From Asparagopsis taxiformis (Eukaryota; Rhodophyta; Florideophyceae; Bonnemaisoniales; Bonnemaisoniaceae), in assembly GCA_030407315.1 (NCBI GenBank), contig JALQPE010000320.1, positions 62,001 to 126,000 of the forward strand: DNA of 64,000 bases, read 5' to 3'. The position numbers were made by a program, and so were the translations under genes. Of the stretch, positions 29,347-39,999 are shown in pieces (the stretch's first letter is position 1; every line of letters starts with the position of its first letter). The notes below the pieces were generated by a model. The model had not been told where the DNA came from, ran no database searches, and saw only the letters and a list, made by a program, of their open reading frames with translations.

Positions 29347-29843
29347 GTTCAAGTCAAGTTGGGTGGAACGCTGATAACGAAAGAAGTGAGGAGGTTGAAG
29401 AAAAACTACCTGCGATTCTCCACGAAACGAGATGCTTATCTCATCTCTGGACGGCGCAGGATATCACTGAGATGCATGGGGTTGAAACTTAAACTGTAGC
29501 CGTCCCTTGTATTGGCATTGAATTTGCGCTAATCTTCAGAAATTCAGAAGAGCGGATATTTTTGGATTGCAACATGCATCACGCTACGTGATCCCACCAA
29601 GGCGTTCCCGTTGACCGTGTCTTGGTTCGTTATCAATTTTCTATTCTATTCGTGCTTTCATGAGCGATGCAGTTTTAATCGTAAAACCATGCTCACTGAG
29701 CACAAGGCATCGAGGTGAAAACACTGTGAACGAAATAAAAATTTGGTAGAGCAATCGCAGGAGCGCTACCTTTACAAGAACTACAACTCTTTCATCCAAA
29801 TTCAACACAGATATTCACGCGATGAAGGGATGAATAAATGCTT
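29347..29843. other. spacer between HEMD and AlaRS
   Basis: 497 bases between two minus-strand genes. It must contain the HEMD promoter and the AlaRS 3' end. No gene, tRNA or clear motif was seen. Confidence 0.4.
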
Positions 29844-32735
29844 TCATCCTTGCCAGGACTTCGCAAAGTCAATGATTTGCGTCATTTGATCTTCAGTTTC
29901 CAGTTTGGCATTCCCATTAGCAGTATTAGCTTTGCCACCTCCTCGTCCTCCTAGAACTGCCATAGTATCCGAGGCCCACTTGTTAGCAGGAATTTTCTTA
30001 CTCACTGTGCAGCATCTGACTGAATTTTTCTTGTGGTCAATCGACAGAACCATCACAGAACCCTCAGGCCACAACGCACCGAGTTTTGTTGCCAACTTGC
30101 TCAACGCCTTACCATCACCCTCTAGAGGCACTTGCACAACTGCAAGCTCCTTTCCATCCTCCTTGGCCGCAAGAACTTCCTTCTCAGCTGCCGCCACACT
30201 CTCCTCTAAAGCACCCTTGGCCTTGGCCTTGAACGCCTCAGAAGCTTTCTTCGAAAGAACGGCGAGTCGTTCGCGGAGTTCAATCTTGAAAACTGCAGAA
30301 ATTGTGGCCTCATTTATCGAATTAACCAGTTTGGGCACGACATCTGGAAGACTTTGAGAGTCCATGGCCTCAGCCCCCGCCACCTTCGCCTCCAATTCTT
30401 TCGCAAGTGTATCGGCATTATTTGCGCTGTTCTTTGTCAATGCAGTGATGCGACGTACTCCAGTAGACAATGCACCTTCCTCCACAATCACAAAAGATTC
30501 GGCTTCACTAGTGTTAGATAAATGAGTACCACCACAGAATTCGATGCTCAGCGCAGACCACGCCTCATTCATAGGGTCCTTGACTAGGTCTTCAACAGGG
30601 ACTCCAATCGAAACAACTCGAACTGGGTCTGGATACGTTTCACCGAAGACCGCACGCAAAGAATGGATAGCCTTTGCGTCAGCTAGTGGAGTCACCTGTG
30701 TATATACTTGTTTCTTTTCACTCACAGTTTCTTTCACAATTGTTTCTACCTCACGAAGCTGTTCAACTGTCAGGGCCTTCTTTTGTGTGAAATCGAAGCG
30801 TAATTTCGCAGCATCAACGAGAGAACCCCTTTGATCAACCGCATTCCCGAGGACCTTACGAAGTGCAAAGTTCAAAACGTGAGTAAGAGTATGGTTTGGA
30901 GCAATGTTACTCCTCGTCTCATAGTTAACTGAAGTAATCACAGTTTGGTCTACAGAAAGCGCAGTACCGTCATTCACAAAACCCATATGCAAAATGTAAC
31001 CTCCAAATACTTGACAGTCTGTTACATTGAACACTTGTTTCTCCCCACGCTCATCCAAGAAACCACCGATATCTGCAACCTGACCACCAGATTCGTAGTA
31101 GAAGCTCGTGGACTCCAGAACAATTCCACACTTAGCTCCTGGTTTCAACTCGCCAGTGCTTTCCACAAAATTACCGCGTCCCCCACCGAAAATAGCCTTG
31201 ATAGTCGTGGATGGATTCTGGTACCATGTATACTTGGCATCATCATTTGTTGGTACAATACCTTTGCTTGTTAGGTACGCAGTCTCTTCAGCTTCCAGAA
31301 CTAATCTTACATCACCATCTGCCCCAGACCGATTGGCACGATCCGCACGAGACTTCTCACGGGCAGCATTCATAGATTCCTCATATCCTTTTTCGTCAAC
31401 AGTCAAACCAACTTCCTCTGCCATACGCTGGGTAAGATCAAGTGGGAAACCCATTGTGTCATACAGAAAGAACGCATCAGACCCAGAGACCACCGTACTG
31501 TTTTCCTTTTTCAATTCGGCTGTGATCTGTTTGAAACGATCTGTGCCTCGATCCAAGGTCTTGAGGAATGTGGTTTCCTCGTCTGAAATGATATCAACGA
31601 TACTGTCTCGCTTCTCTACCAATTCCGGGAACGCATTACCCATAGAAACAACAACAGAATCTACAAGGTTGGAAAAGAAGCCTGGAGGTGCCTTCAAAAA
31701 TTCTCTGCCGTATCGCACGGCGCGTCTGAGAATTCTACGCAATACATAGCCCCTGCCGTCACTATCGGGAACCGCCCCGTCTGCAATGGCAATGGTGAGG
31801 GTACGAATATGGTCACCAATAACGCGATATGCCATGTCAACTCCATCTTTGTCTTCCGCTCCAAGCAGAGCAGTGTAAGGTCTACAATTGGTCACAGCCT
31901 GGATGGTGTCAAAGATTGGGGTGAAGACATCCGTATCGTAGTTGGACATCTTTCCCTGTAGAATGGAGGTGACACGCTCGAATCCCATACCCGTATCAAC
32001 GTGTTTGTTCGGCAATGGTCTCAACGAACCATCAGATTCTCTGTTGTACTGAATGAAAACAAGGTTCCAGATCTCAATGACGGTAGGATCATCCATGTTG
32101 ACAAGAGAAGCAGCATCACGACCTCCAATACGGTCGAAATGAAGTTCAGTGCATGGGCCACACGGACCTGTGTCGCCCATTTCCCAGAAATTATCCTTAC
32201 AATCGAAAGGAAGGACGCGGGATGGAGGCAAGTAACGGAGCCAATAATCACGGGCCTCTAGATCTGGTTCGAGCCCAAGGGCGTCATCGCCTCCAAAGTA
32301 AGTAGCATAGATTTGATCGATGGGAAGGCCATACTTATCACACAATAACTCCATAGCCATATCAATGGCACCTTGTTTGAAGTAATCACCAAAACTCCAG
32401 TTACCAAGCATTTCGAAAAAGGTGTGATGATAAGTATCCTTTCCAACATCGTCCAAATCATTATGCTTCCCACCGGCACGGATGCACTTTTGGGAGTTAC
32501 ATGCACGCTTCAGAGTCGAAAGAAACGAATCTGGACTTGCAATACCCAAAAAAATGGGCTTGTACTGGTTCATTCCGGCATTGGCGAATAGAAGAGTGGG
32601 ATCATCGTGTGGAACAACAGGGCTGGAACGAACAAATGTGTGCTTATGAGAGTCAGAAAAGAAGTTGATGAAGGTGTCACGAACTTTGGAAGCTGGCCAG
32701 GCCACGTCTCCGTTCGTTTCTGAAGAATTGGCCAT
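29844..32735 (-). CDS. ALA1: alanyl-tRNA synthetase
   Basis: This single-exon gene of 963 residues charges tRNA-Ala and edits mischarged tRNA. The class II catalytic core starts at once (FINFFSDSHKHTFVRSSPVVPHDDPTLLFANAGMNQYKPIFLG) and includes GDTGPCGPCTELHFDR and DTGMGFERV. The editing domain carries HTLTH near residue 616 and CGGTHLSNT near 732, the zinc-binding editing-site residues. A C-terminal C-Ala domain with a Gly-rich segment (LGGRGGGKANTANGN) closes the protein. The N-terminus (MANSSETNGD) lacks a clear targeting peptide, so this looks like the cytosolic form. Many eukaryotes make organellar forms from the same gene by alternative starts, which cannot be judged here. Confidence 0.98.
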   Translation of the reverse strand: MANSSETNGDVAWPASKVRDTFINFFSDSHKHTFVRSSPVVPHDDPTLLFANAGMNQYKPIFLGIASPDSFLSTLKRACNSQKCIRAGGKHNDLDDVGKDTYHHTFFEMLGNWSFGDYFKQGAIDMAMELLCDKYGLPIDQIYATYFGGDDALGLEPDLEARDYWLRYLPPSRVLPFDCKDNFWEMGDTGPCGPCTELHFDRIGGRDAASLVNMDDPTVIEIWNLVFIQYNRESDGSLRPLPNKHVDTGMGFERVTSILQGKMSNYDTDVFTPIFDTIQAVTNCRPYTALLGAEDKDGVDMAYRVIGDHIRTLTIAIADGAVPDSDGRGYVLRRILRRAVRYGREFLKAPPGFFSNLVDSVVVSMGNAFPELVEKRDSIVDIISDEETTFLKTLDRGTDRFKQITAELKKENSTVVSGSDAFFLYDTMGFPLDLTQRMAEEVGLTVDEKGYEESMNAAREKSRADRANRSGADGDVRLVLEAEETAYLTSKGIVPTNDDAKYTWYQNPSTTIKAIFGGGRGNFVESTGELKPGAKCGIVLESTSFYYESGGQVADIGGFLDERGEKQVFNVTDCQVFGGYILHMGFVNDGTALSVDQTVITSVNYETRSNIAPNHTLTHVLNFALRKVLGNAVDQRGSLVDAAKLRFDFTQKKALTVEQLREVETIVKETVSEKKQVYTQVTPLADAKAIHSLRAVFGETYPDPVRVVSIGVPVEDLVKDPMNEAWSALSIEFCGGTHLSNTSEAESFVIVEEGALSTGVRRITALTKNSANNADTLAKELEAKVAGAEAMDSQSLPDVVPKLVNSINEATISAVFKIELRERLAVLSKKASEAFKAKAKGALEESVAAAEKEVLAAKEDGKELAVVQVPLEGDGKALSKLATKLGALWPEGSVMVLSIDHKKNSVRCCTVSKKIPANKWASDTMAVLGGRGGGKANTANGNAKLETEDQMTQIIDFAKSWQG

Positions 32736-33128
32736 CTTTAGTTGATGTTTGAGATCGATAACGAATTCGGGGGGAGATTGATGTGAACACGGATGTTAGT
32801 TCGGACAGAGACGATAGAGCGGTACGTCACTCCACGTATGGTGTTAATTTGGAAAAAAGGGGAGGAATTTACGGAGAAGTGAAAATTGTGACGTCGAGAC
32901 CATCGCTGTCAGAGCTGGTATACGTGTATCAGTGATGATTAATCGATTGAATTGAACCGTTTCTATAAATCGAGCAAGACCGCAGCAACGACAGAGTCAC
33001 TGTCTGTACCTTGCATTGCGACACAATGTCATCTGTGTGTATCGGATCAAGCCATGACCTTTAATTCATATAGTACTCGTTTGGCACTCTTGTTCGCAAT
33101 TCCTATCCTTATCGTAAACGGCGCTCAC
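32736..33128. other. spacer between AlaRS and the shikimate-pathway gene
   Basis: 393 bases between the AlaRS start and the stop of the next minus-strand gene. It should hold the AlaRS promoter. Nothing else was recognised. Confidence 0.4.
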
Positions 33129-34877
33129 TCATGACGACAGCCGGCTAACAACAACCTTTCTCATAACATCAACCGGCGTTTCTACGTCTGGGAACCATAG
33201 TCTAAACTGTTCTGCAGCCTGTCGAACAAACATTTCCATACCAGACACAGTAACACAACCAGCAGCGGCTGCTTCTTTCAAAAGTCGAGTTTCTAGTGGG
33301 TTGTAAACAGCATCAAAAACAACCTGTCCGTGTTTGAATAATTTTGAATTCACCGGCGTATCATCAATATCAGGATGCATCCCGACAGATGTAGTGTTCA
33401 TCAAAACATCAAACTGTGCACCGCCCTCTACGTCATTAAATGCATCAAGTGACATTCCGTTCGCTGCATCTCCAAGTTCTTCTGCAAGCTCAACTGCTTT
33501 CCCCTCCGTTCTGTTCACAATACATATCTTCGAAGCGCCACGTTCAAGTGCGCCAAATGCGAGTCCTCTTGCTGCTCCACCTGCACCAATACAGACTACC
33601 CGTTTGCCCACAAGTCCTCCGTCCCCAATTGCTTCCTCTACTGCGGATATCGCTGCCACCCAATCGGTATTGTATCCCTTAAGATTCCCCGAATCATCGC
33701 GGACAACTGTATTGATCGCACCAATCTTTGCCGCAATCTCATCCACCTCATCCATTGCACGCATCGCTGCCAATTTTCCCGGCATGGTCACCGAAAAACC
33801 CTCAAACCCTTGTTGCATCATACTCAAAATGAAACCTGGCACGTTGTCTTCTACTTTCAATGGTAGATAAACACCGTCTAGGTCAGCGTGCTTCAGTGAC
33901 GCATTATGCAGAGCTGGGCTCATCGAATGACTGATTGGGTTACCAATCACACCATAAACTGGTGTCTCTGGTTTGATGTTTCGGAATCGATAAAGATTCA
34001 CCAGTGTCTCAGTATCAACTTGGCCAGGTGCTGACTCACGACCAGCGCCAACCGAAGCAAAGGTGAGAAAACCGCCATACTTTGGTGCAAGGACGCGTGA
34101 GGGAGTTCCGAGTTCACCCATGGCTAGCATGATAGTCGGTGACTGGGCAGCTTTGAGCGTATTGTAGACAATAGAATTATCTAGAGCGCTTGTTGCAAGC
34201 ATAGCAATCTTGCAAATGTCGGCGTTTGCGTCGCGCATGTCCGCGATCACGTTATTGATTTCATCGGCAGACAGAGGGCGGTCAAAGTTGTGGTGAGACA
34301 GAATAAGACGGGCGGTTGGGTCGAGAACTATGCCTGTTGATAAACAACAATCTCGGAAGGATTCAGCAGCTTTAAGTTCCACATCTACGTACTCCGCACC
34401 AAGCGTTACTGCATCCACTAGTGATTGAATCCGCTCATTTTCGTCTGTTGTGGCGTTGCCGCCTTCCCATACAGCACGATTAGTGACGATCACCGGAAGT
34501 ACCTTTTCAGCGATGAGATTCGGCCATTTGGGACGTTCTGATTGTTTCAAAAGGTCTATGCGGATTTCTGCGAGATCTGCACCAGCGCTTTTAGCAGCTT
34601 TCATCTCCTGAAGCTGTGCTGCAATTGTGTCGGCGGTGAGACTGGTGCAGATGAGGGTGGATGCTGATTGCATTTCGGATGATTCCGAGAGATCGGTTGG
34701 TGAACCAGCGTTGCGTACCGCATTCGGTGGTGATGTACTCGACGATAAGATGGGTCGCCTGGACACGGATCGGTTCGGACGAACACGTCGATGGTGAGAA
34801 GAGGAACTCACCGTTCTGGAGGAAGACAATTGAGAAGGGAGAGGAAGAATGGAGCTGAAAGCTGGGAAGAGGGACAT
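33129..34877 (-). CDS. DHQ-SDH: bifunctional 3-dehydroquinate dehydratase / shikimate dehydrogenase, plastid
   Basis: This fusion carries out steps 3 and 4 of the shikimate pathway for aromatic amino acids. The ATG at 34877 gives 582 residues; an upstream extension opens only on TTG. MSLFPAFSSILPLPSQLSS and the following Ser/Arg-rich 60 residues look like a plastid transit peptide. The type I dehydratase half contains the EIRIDLL strand, SHHNFDRP with the catalytic histidine, and CKIAMLA with the Schiff-base lysine. The dehydrogenase half contains YGVIGNPISHSMSPALHN, VTMPGKLAA (most homologues have PHK), AINTVV, GYNTDW, the NADP-binding GAGGAARGLAFG, and NTTSVGMHPD. The fusion is the arrangement known from plants and algae. 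Confidence 0.96.
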   Translation of the reverse strand: MSLFPAFSSILPLPSQLSSSRTVSSSSHHRRVRPNRSVSRRPILSSSTSPPNAVRNAGSPTDLSESSEMQSASTLICTSLTADTIAAQLQEMKAAKSAGADLAEIRIDLLKQSERPKWPNLIAEKVLPVIVTNRAVWEGGNATTDENERIQSLVDAVTLGAEYVDVELKAAESFRDCCLSTGIVLDPTARLILSHHNFDRPLSADEINNVIADMRDANADICKIAMLATSALDNSIVYNTLKAAQSPTIMLAMGELGTPSRVLAPKYGGFLTFASVGAGRESAPGQVDTETLVNLYRFRNIKPETPVYGVIGNPISHSMSPALHNASLKHADLDGVYLPLKVEDNVPGFILSMMQQGFEGFSVTMPGKLAAMRAMDEVDEIAAKIGAINTVVRDDSGNLKGYNTDWVAAISAVEEAIGDGGLVGKRVVCIGAGGAARGLAFGALERGASKICIVNRTEGKAVELAEELGDAANGMSLDAFNDVEGGAQFDVLMNTTSVGMHPDIDDTPVNSKLFKHGQVVFDAVYNPLETRLLKEAAAAGCVTVSGMEMFVRQAAEQFRLWFPDVETPVDVMRKVVVSRLSS

Positions 34878-35285
34878 TCTGAATTGAAGCCTTGTTGACG
34901 GGAACAAGACATGCGAGTTGTTGGTAGCATGAGAAAGCTATCGGACATGCATCGATGGTATAGTTCTGATGCACACGTGTCAATATGCACAAATGCGAGA
35001 TCTCACTGATATACTGTCCAATAGAAAATGTCCATGTGTCGCATTGAGAATTGTAACCGTATCAGGATTGATGGGTTGTTCGGGCTACGCCAGCAATGAA
35101 AGTTACACGCCTTTGGTCTTAACGAACGATGACACAAGTTGTTTGGAAACAAGGTATGCGAGCAGCAGAAAGTGCAACGCTGGCAGAGTTTCTCAGTTCA
35201 ACATAATCGGTGCAACCAGTGCAAACACAATTTAACCATCCTCATCCGCACCTATCACAACATTCTCGCGTCGACCGGCAATGGC
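34878..35285. promoter_or_regulatory. divergent spacer of DHQ-SDH and DUF726 genes
   Basis: 408 bases between diverging starts. The octamer ACACGTGT lies at 34973-34980, about 100 bases upstream of the DHQ-SDH start. The frame of the plus-strand gene is open across the right part but has no ATG there. Confidence 0.4.
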
Positions 35286-37574
35286 ATGTCTACTCCACAA
35301 CCACTTGAACCTTTCGGCCGCGACAACGCGCTACCCGCAGCGGGTATCGTAGCTGCATGCGCCGGCTCATTACGTCCGGACCCTGAATGGCTTCGCGCTT
35401 ATCTCACCCGTGTTCTGGGCTCTACACCCGGACTAGATCTCCGTCCGGGCGCTCGTGATGCCATAATCGAACAGTCCCTTGAGATATCGCAATCATCCAA
35501 TCCGGTCACTACCGGAATTGACGTGCTCGACCGCTATCTCTCTGCTGCCAACTTTGAATCTGGCCAAGCCGTCCCACTCGTCGCATCCCTGCTACATGCA
35601 GACGTTCTCAATGCTACTGCATACGACGCCCGCGCCCGTGAAACCCTCATGCGTCTAGTCAGTGCCTTACATCTCCCGCCACGAATCCTCTATCAAGCTG
35701 AAACACATCTTGCCGTACTGGTAACAGCTGTAAATTCAAATTCCAAGGGGGAGAATGGTGAGAATGTGGAGGCTGTCGCGGAAGACCCTGATGAAGAGCG
35801 CAGGCGCAAGACGGTTAAATGGATCAAGATAGGAACTGCAGGCGTGTTGAGCGGAATAGCGTTGGGTATTAGCGGTGGTTTGATCGCACCTGCATTACTG
35901 CCCGCCCTGGGTACTGTGAGCCTTGCTGGTGCCTCTGTGCCCTTTGCAACTCTTGGAACCACAGGTGTTGCCGCCGTAACTGGCCTTTTCGGCGCCGCCG
36001 GTGCGGGCGTTGGTGCAGCTGCAATGTCTAGTCGTACGGGAGGCGTGGATGAATTTGTCTTCGAGCCCTGTAACGTCTTGGACGATGGCACCAAGCGTGC
36101 CTCAGTATACGAGGAGGCAAGTGTAACGCCAGCACAAAAAATTCACGAGGTGTTTGTCCCGTTAAGTGACGATGATGATAAATCCGTTATTGGCGGCTTA
36201 TTAGTTTGGGAGGTTTTAACGTATCAAGAAGACGCCATTATTATACCAGGTGCCATTGGTCTCACCATACAATACCAAAAGTTTGCAAAGGATGGTGAAA
36301 AGAGTCCAGCTCCAGAAGATTTACTGCCAGAAGATGTTATGGATGTTGGGGGATTGGAAAAGTCAGGTCGTAAAAAACGCCGTCGCACAACAGGTGCCGT
36401 TACAGTTCTTGGAGCTGGCGTGTACATTTTACGCTTCCGCCTACATCCTGGTTCGCTAGCTGTGAATATTTCATATCGTGTTGCACTCGTTCCGCCTGGA
36501 AAGGACCCTCCTCTGTGGCTCATGGAAGAGAATGAATATGAGCCTTCTATTCAAGTCAAGGTGGACATGCGTTCCTTATCCACAGCAATTTTAGTGCCTG
36601 GGCTTATTCGATCCGATGTACATAACCTTTACCCAGGTATCTGTGCTGATCAGTTTGCTACAACGGCAGCTGCTCTAGGAAAATTCGACATCCAGACCTT
36701 TGCCCTTCGGTGGGATTCTAGTCTACTTCTCGAGTTGAGTACTGCAATGCGAAAGCTCATCGGAAAGATGGCCTTTTCCGTGGCTGCGCAGCGAGGAGCT
36801 ATGATGGTGGTCCCTGCTGTTGTAGGTGCCGTTGCTCTTCCAGTGTCAGTTATTGGCGCCGTCCGCACCCTTATCGGAAACATATGGGCAAAGGCAATTT
36901 CTCATGCTAACGACTGTGGATACATGCTCGCTGCAGAGCTGGCATCGCGCTCCCTTGGAAATCGGCCTGTCGTTCTTGCAGGGTGCTCTGTCGGTGCAGC
37001 TGTCGTCTTCAGTTGTCTCCGGGAACTTTCGCGTCGCAATCTCACTGGCATCGTCCATGATGCCTATCTTGTTGGCGCCCCTTGCACAGCTGATGTGACC
37101 GTCTGGAGAGAGATACGTTCTGTTGTATCTGGAAGACTGGTAAACGCTTATATGCCAAAGGACTGGTACCTGGACTTGTATAGCAAGAGTACAACGTTTA
37201 CAGCAGTCGCTGGAACTCGACCCATTCAGGATCTGGACGGCATTGCAAATGTCGAAAATATTTGTCTCACAGAAGAGCAAATCACCACCCACACGGACTA
37301 TGCTGACCGTGGAAGCGCAATTTTGCTTGACCTTGGTATAGGAGATCAAGAAAAGAGACGACCATGGTTTCAAACATCAGATGATAATGCAGTTTTGGCT
37401 ATAGCTGGTAGTTCAAGCGTGGAGAAGACAGACGAAATTGAGAAATTCGATAAGTTGGATATCGGTGAACTGACGAAAGAAGATGATGTTGAACTTTTCA
37501 CAGCAGTCAAGAAGCGAAAAAGCTTGATCGCTACATTCCGAGAGAAGCGAAGAGAATCAAAGAGTCGAAAGTAG
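35286..37574 (+). CDS. DUF726/TMCO4-family membrane-associated alpha/beta-hydrolase-like protein
   Basis: The ATG at 35286 gives 762 residues in one exon; the frame is open upstream only through TTG. The first 170 residues are helical. Residues about 177-248 form a long Gly/Ala-rich hydrophobic hairpin (GVLSGIALGISGGLIAPALLPALG and following), typical of the TMCO4 family. The C-terminal half has the DUF726 hydrolase-like fold with the nucleophile-elbow sequence LAGCSVGAA at about 563-571, then DAYLVGAPC and a late histidine (TTHTDYADRG). A Lys/Arg/Glu-rich tail follows. Family members act in the secretory pathway, such as yeast Mil1, but the substrate is poorly known. Confidence 0.88.
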   Translation: MSTPQPLEPFGRDNALPAAGIVAACAGSLRPDPEWLRAYLTRVLGSTPGLDLRPGARDAIIEQSLEISQSSNPVTTGIDVLDRYLSAANFESGQAVPLVASLLHADVLNATAYDARARETLMRLVSALHLPPRILYQAETHLAVLVTAVNSNSKGENGENVEAVAEDPDEERRRKTVKWIKIGTAGVLSGIALGISGGLIAPALLPALGTVSLAGASVPFATLGTTGVAAVTGLFGAAGAGVGAAAMSSRTGGVDEFVFEPCNVLDDGTKRASVYEEASVTPAQKIHEVFVPLSDDDDKSVIGGLLVWEVLTYQEDAIIIPGAIGLTIQYQKFAKDGEKSPAPEDLLPEDVMDVGGLEKSGRKKRRRTTGAVTVLGAGVYILRFRLHPGSLAVNISYRVALVPPGKDPPLWLMEENEYEPSIQVKVDMRSLSTAILVPGLIRSDVHNLYPGICADQFATTAAALGKFDIQTFALRWDSSLLLELSTAMRKLIGKMAFSVAAQRGAMMVVPAVVGAVALPVSVIGAVRTLIGNIWAKAISHANDCGYMLAAELASRSLGNRPVVLAGCSVGAAVVFSCLRELSRRNLTGIVHDAYLVGAPCTADVTVWREIRSVVSGRLVNAYMPKDWYLDLYSKSTTFTAVAGTRPIQDLDGIANVENICLTEEQITTHTDYADRGSAILLDLGIGDQEKRRPWFQTSDDNAVLAIAGSSSVEKTDEIEKFDKLDIGELTKEDDVELFTAVKKRKSLIATFREKRRESKSRK

Positions 37575-38259
37575 AAGCTTCTACATATATACATCAGCAT
37601 TGGTTGGGTATGATAGACGACAGTCAGATGACCTTTCTATTGAACCATACTTGTTTTGCGACAAAGGCCTCTATGTTTGTGAATGTACAAGACAGTTTTT
37701 TTCGAATCGTACTGGTTTCAGAAGGCTGGACAATGCACGAGTTGACTTTCCCAACTAAGAATTGAGAATTCCCAAGATCATTCCTTTTTCGTTGCAAGAT
37801 GATAAGCCAGAATAGACCTATATTTTAAAGTCATCTCGTATCAGGTTTACCGTTTGCATCTTCAACGATAATCTTTGCATTCTGAGAAACTCAGCATACT
37901 CAATTTCGAAATGAGATTGCATCGCGTCTCGAAACCAATACTAGCTCACATCTCGAATGCCCTTTGGCTGACGCTACGGTGTAGATTTAATTAAATCACG
38001 TCGTATCCTTTGAGAACAGTCCTTAAGCGTAGACACTATGATGAGTGAAACTGAAGTAAAAGTTCACAGTACTTTCACTTCTATCCAGTTTACTAGGGCT
38101 TTCAAAGTAAAAATTTTCGCCTCTCCCAGAATGGAAAGCGCAATCACGTATTAGTGCAACACCATATCGGGGTTCCGTCCTGAATATTTTGTCCGGAAAC
38201 AATATAATGACCTCCGGTTCTCTTTCTCTGAGCAGATACTGTCAAACCAATTCGCCAAG
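37575..38259. other. spacer before the GT61-like gene
   Basis: 685 bases, A/T-rich, between two plus-strand genes. It should hold the 3' end of the DUF726 transcript and the promoter of the glycosyltransferase gene. No RNA gene or clear repeat was seen. Confidence 0.45.
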
Positions 38260-39891
38260 ATGAGGGTCGGGAGACTTCGGTACGGGAATGTGCTCATGAA
38301 GGGAGCAATTTCAAAGGCTCTATTTCTATTCCTTTTATCGACTAGTATTTGCTGGATAGATGCAAGGAGTCTTCGAGCTTTTGAACCAAAAAAAATGGAT
38401 GATGGTTCGGTGAATATACCGTCACAACGTCAAGAAAGAGTCCTGGTTGTGCCGAAGGGAGCAATTCCACTTCTGTCATCATCTTTGACAATATGGAAAG
38501 CAAACGAAAATAACGGTAGTCTACACCAAGTCTGCAGAATAAAGGGCGTTTGCAGAGTTGGTGATGGCACTATTCTTCTTCCTTTGTGGATGAAAGCTCA
38601 TTCAACTGAAATTGAAATGTGTGGTTTGAAAGAAGTTTCATATGCTATACATGAATCCAAAGATCAAAACGGTAATGAGGCTTTTACGCTAGAGGGGATC
38701 ATCAATACCAGCCTAGAGCTGAAGGATAATTATAGAGAGTTTGATATAGTGGGTGGGGACCCACCAAGGGGAGAGCGGCATTTACTTGCTCATGATATGG
38801 CACCTACTATATTGATGCTTGACATGATCAAGAGACCGGAAAAGTATGAAACAATCTTCAAACCTTCTTGCCTATCGAAGGGAAAAGATGAATGTAGAGA
38901 TGAAAGAAACTCGTCCTCTTTCAAACCTCTCCTCTTGGTTGACGCACGTATCTCTGATACTCTGGATTATAAATGGCCGAAGAGCTTGATAAGATTGATG
39001 AGAAACACATTCAAAGGAATACTTCCTATCGTTGACTTACAAGATATATACGGCTGGAGAGTGCGGTCTCAGGCATCATGTTTTCAGTCAATTGTGTCGA
39101 CAAATATCAGGACAGGGGAAATGTCTGCGGAAACTTTTTTGGAAGACAATGAGTTCTTTTCTTCAAACGGTCTGAAACGAACCCCAGCTGAGCAAGGGCA
39201 GAGTTCTGATCGACCATGCACAATCAAAGTTCTCATCCTCAATCGATACGGCAAACGATTCATTGAAGGTAGCGACAATCTGAACACAGCAATTTCATAT
39301 TATGGGCGTGAGGTTTCAAAGAAAGAGAAGAGAGTTTTGGTCGAGTCGGAAGTGGTATTTTTCGAGAACTCTTCGTTCCATGAACAAGTTTCTGTCATGC
39401 AAGAGGCGAACATTGTTGTTACATCACATGGTGATGTAAATGCTAACTTGATGTTCTTGCGACCAAAGGCTGCAGTCTTTGAAATTTTACCTTTCGGATT
39501 TGGTTCAAACATTTATCGCAATCTAACTGTGGCCTATGGCGCTCACTACGAGAATGTGACGGCTCAACCGGATACAGAAGTCTTTACGGCATGTGTTGAA
39601 CACTTTAACGTACAGCATTCAAAGCAGAAGAGTGATTTCTTACAAGAATGGAGGGCGCAAGCGACAAACTTTGTTCAGAGTACAATCCGAAAAAAGGCAA
39701 ACATAGCATCAGGATTTGTTGTTCCTGATGATGATGATGATGAATCGAAAAATAGAGAGGTTAAACGACTGCGACAGTGCGCGTCATATCAGCGGATCAG
39801 CGTTGATATCAAGCACTTGGCAAGGAAAGTGGTTGAAACAGCCGCAAGACAATGCCAAGTGAAAGATGATTTAAAGTTGCTTGACTCATAG
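38260..39891 (+). CDS. GT61 (DUF563)-like glycosyltransferase, type II membrane protein
   Basis: This single exon encodes 543 residues. A basic N-terminus is followed by one hydrophobic segment at about residues 17-34 (ALFLFLLSTSICWIDA), a signal anchor consistent with a Golgi type II membrane protein. The lumenal domain carries the GT61 signature late in the protein: SVMQEANIVVTSHGDVNANLMFLRPKAAVFEI. Upstream are a nucleotide-sugar-fold strand (KVLILNRYGKRF) and ASCFQSIV, matching the family's conserved CF. Typical members read SPHGAG where this protein has TSHGDV, so it is a divergent member. It may act on cell-wall or extracellular polysaccharide or N-glycans; the sugar donor cannot be inferred. 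Confidence 0.8.
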   Translation: MRVGRLRYGNVLMKGAISKALFLFLLSTSICWIDARSLRAFEPKKMDDGSVNIPSQRQERVLVVPKGAIPLLSSSLTIWKANENNGSLHQVCRIKGVCRVGDGTILLPLWMKAHSTEIEMCGLKEVSYAIHESKDQNGNEAFTLEGIINTSLELKDNYREFDIVGGDPPRGERHLLAHDMAPTILMLDMIKRPEKYETIFKPSCLSKGKDECRDERNSSSFKPLLLVDARISDTLDYKWPKSLIRLMRNTFKGILPIVDLQDIYGWRVRSQASCFQSIVSTNIRTGEMSAETFLEDNEFFSSNGLKRTPAEQGQSSDRPCTIKVLILNRYGKRFIEGSDNLNTAISYYGREVSKKEKRVLVESEVVFFENSSFHEQVSVMQEANIVVTSHGDVNANLMFLRPKAAVFEILPFGFGSNIYRNLTVAYGAHYENVTAQPDTEVFTACVEHFNVQHSKQKSDFLQEWRAQATNFVQSTIRKKANIASGFVVPDDDDDESKNREVKRLRQCASYQRISVDIKHLARKVVETAARQCQVKDDLKLLDS

Positions 39892-39999
39892 TAGAAGACA
39901 CACAAATACGCTGACCAAAATCGCACTAGAATACGACGGATGGGCAACATTTTGGCTCTATTTGTTAATAAACCAGTGCATAAGGACGATTGATAGACA

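Noticed and set aside
35139..35285. N-terminal extension of the DUF726 protein
   Set aside because: It opens on TTG; the ATG at 35286 gives a normal family start.
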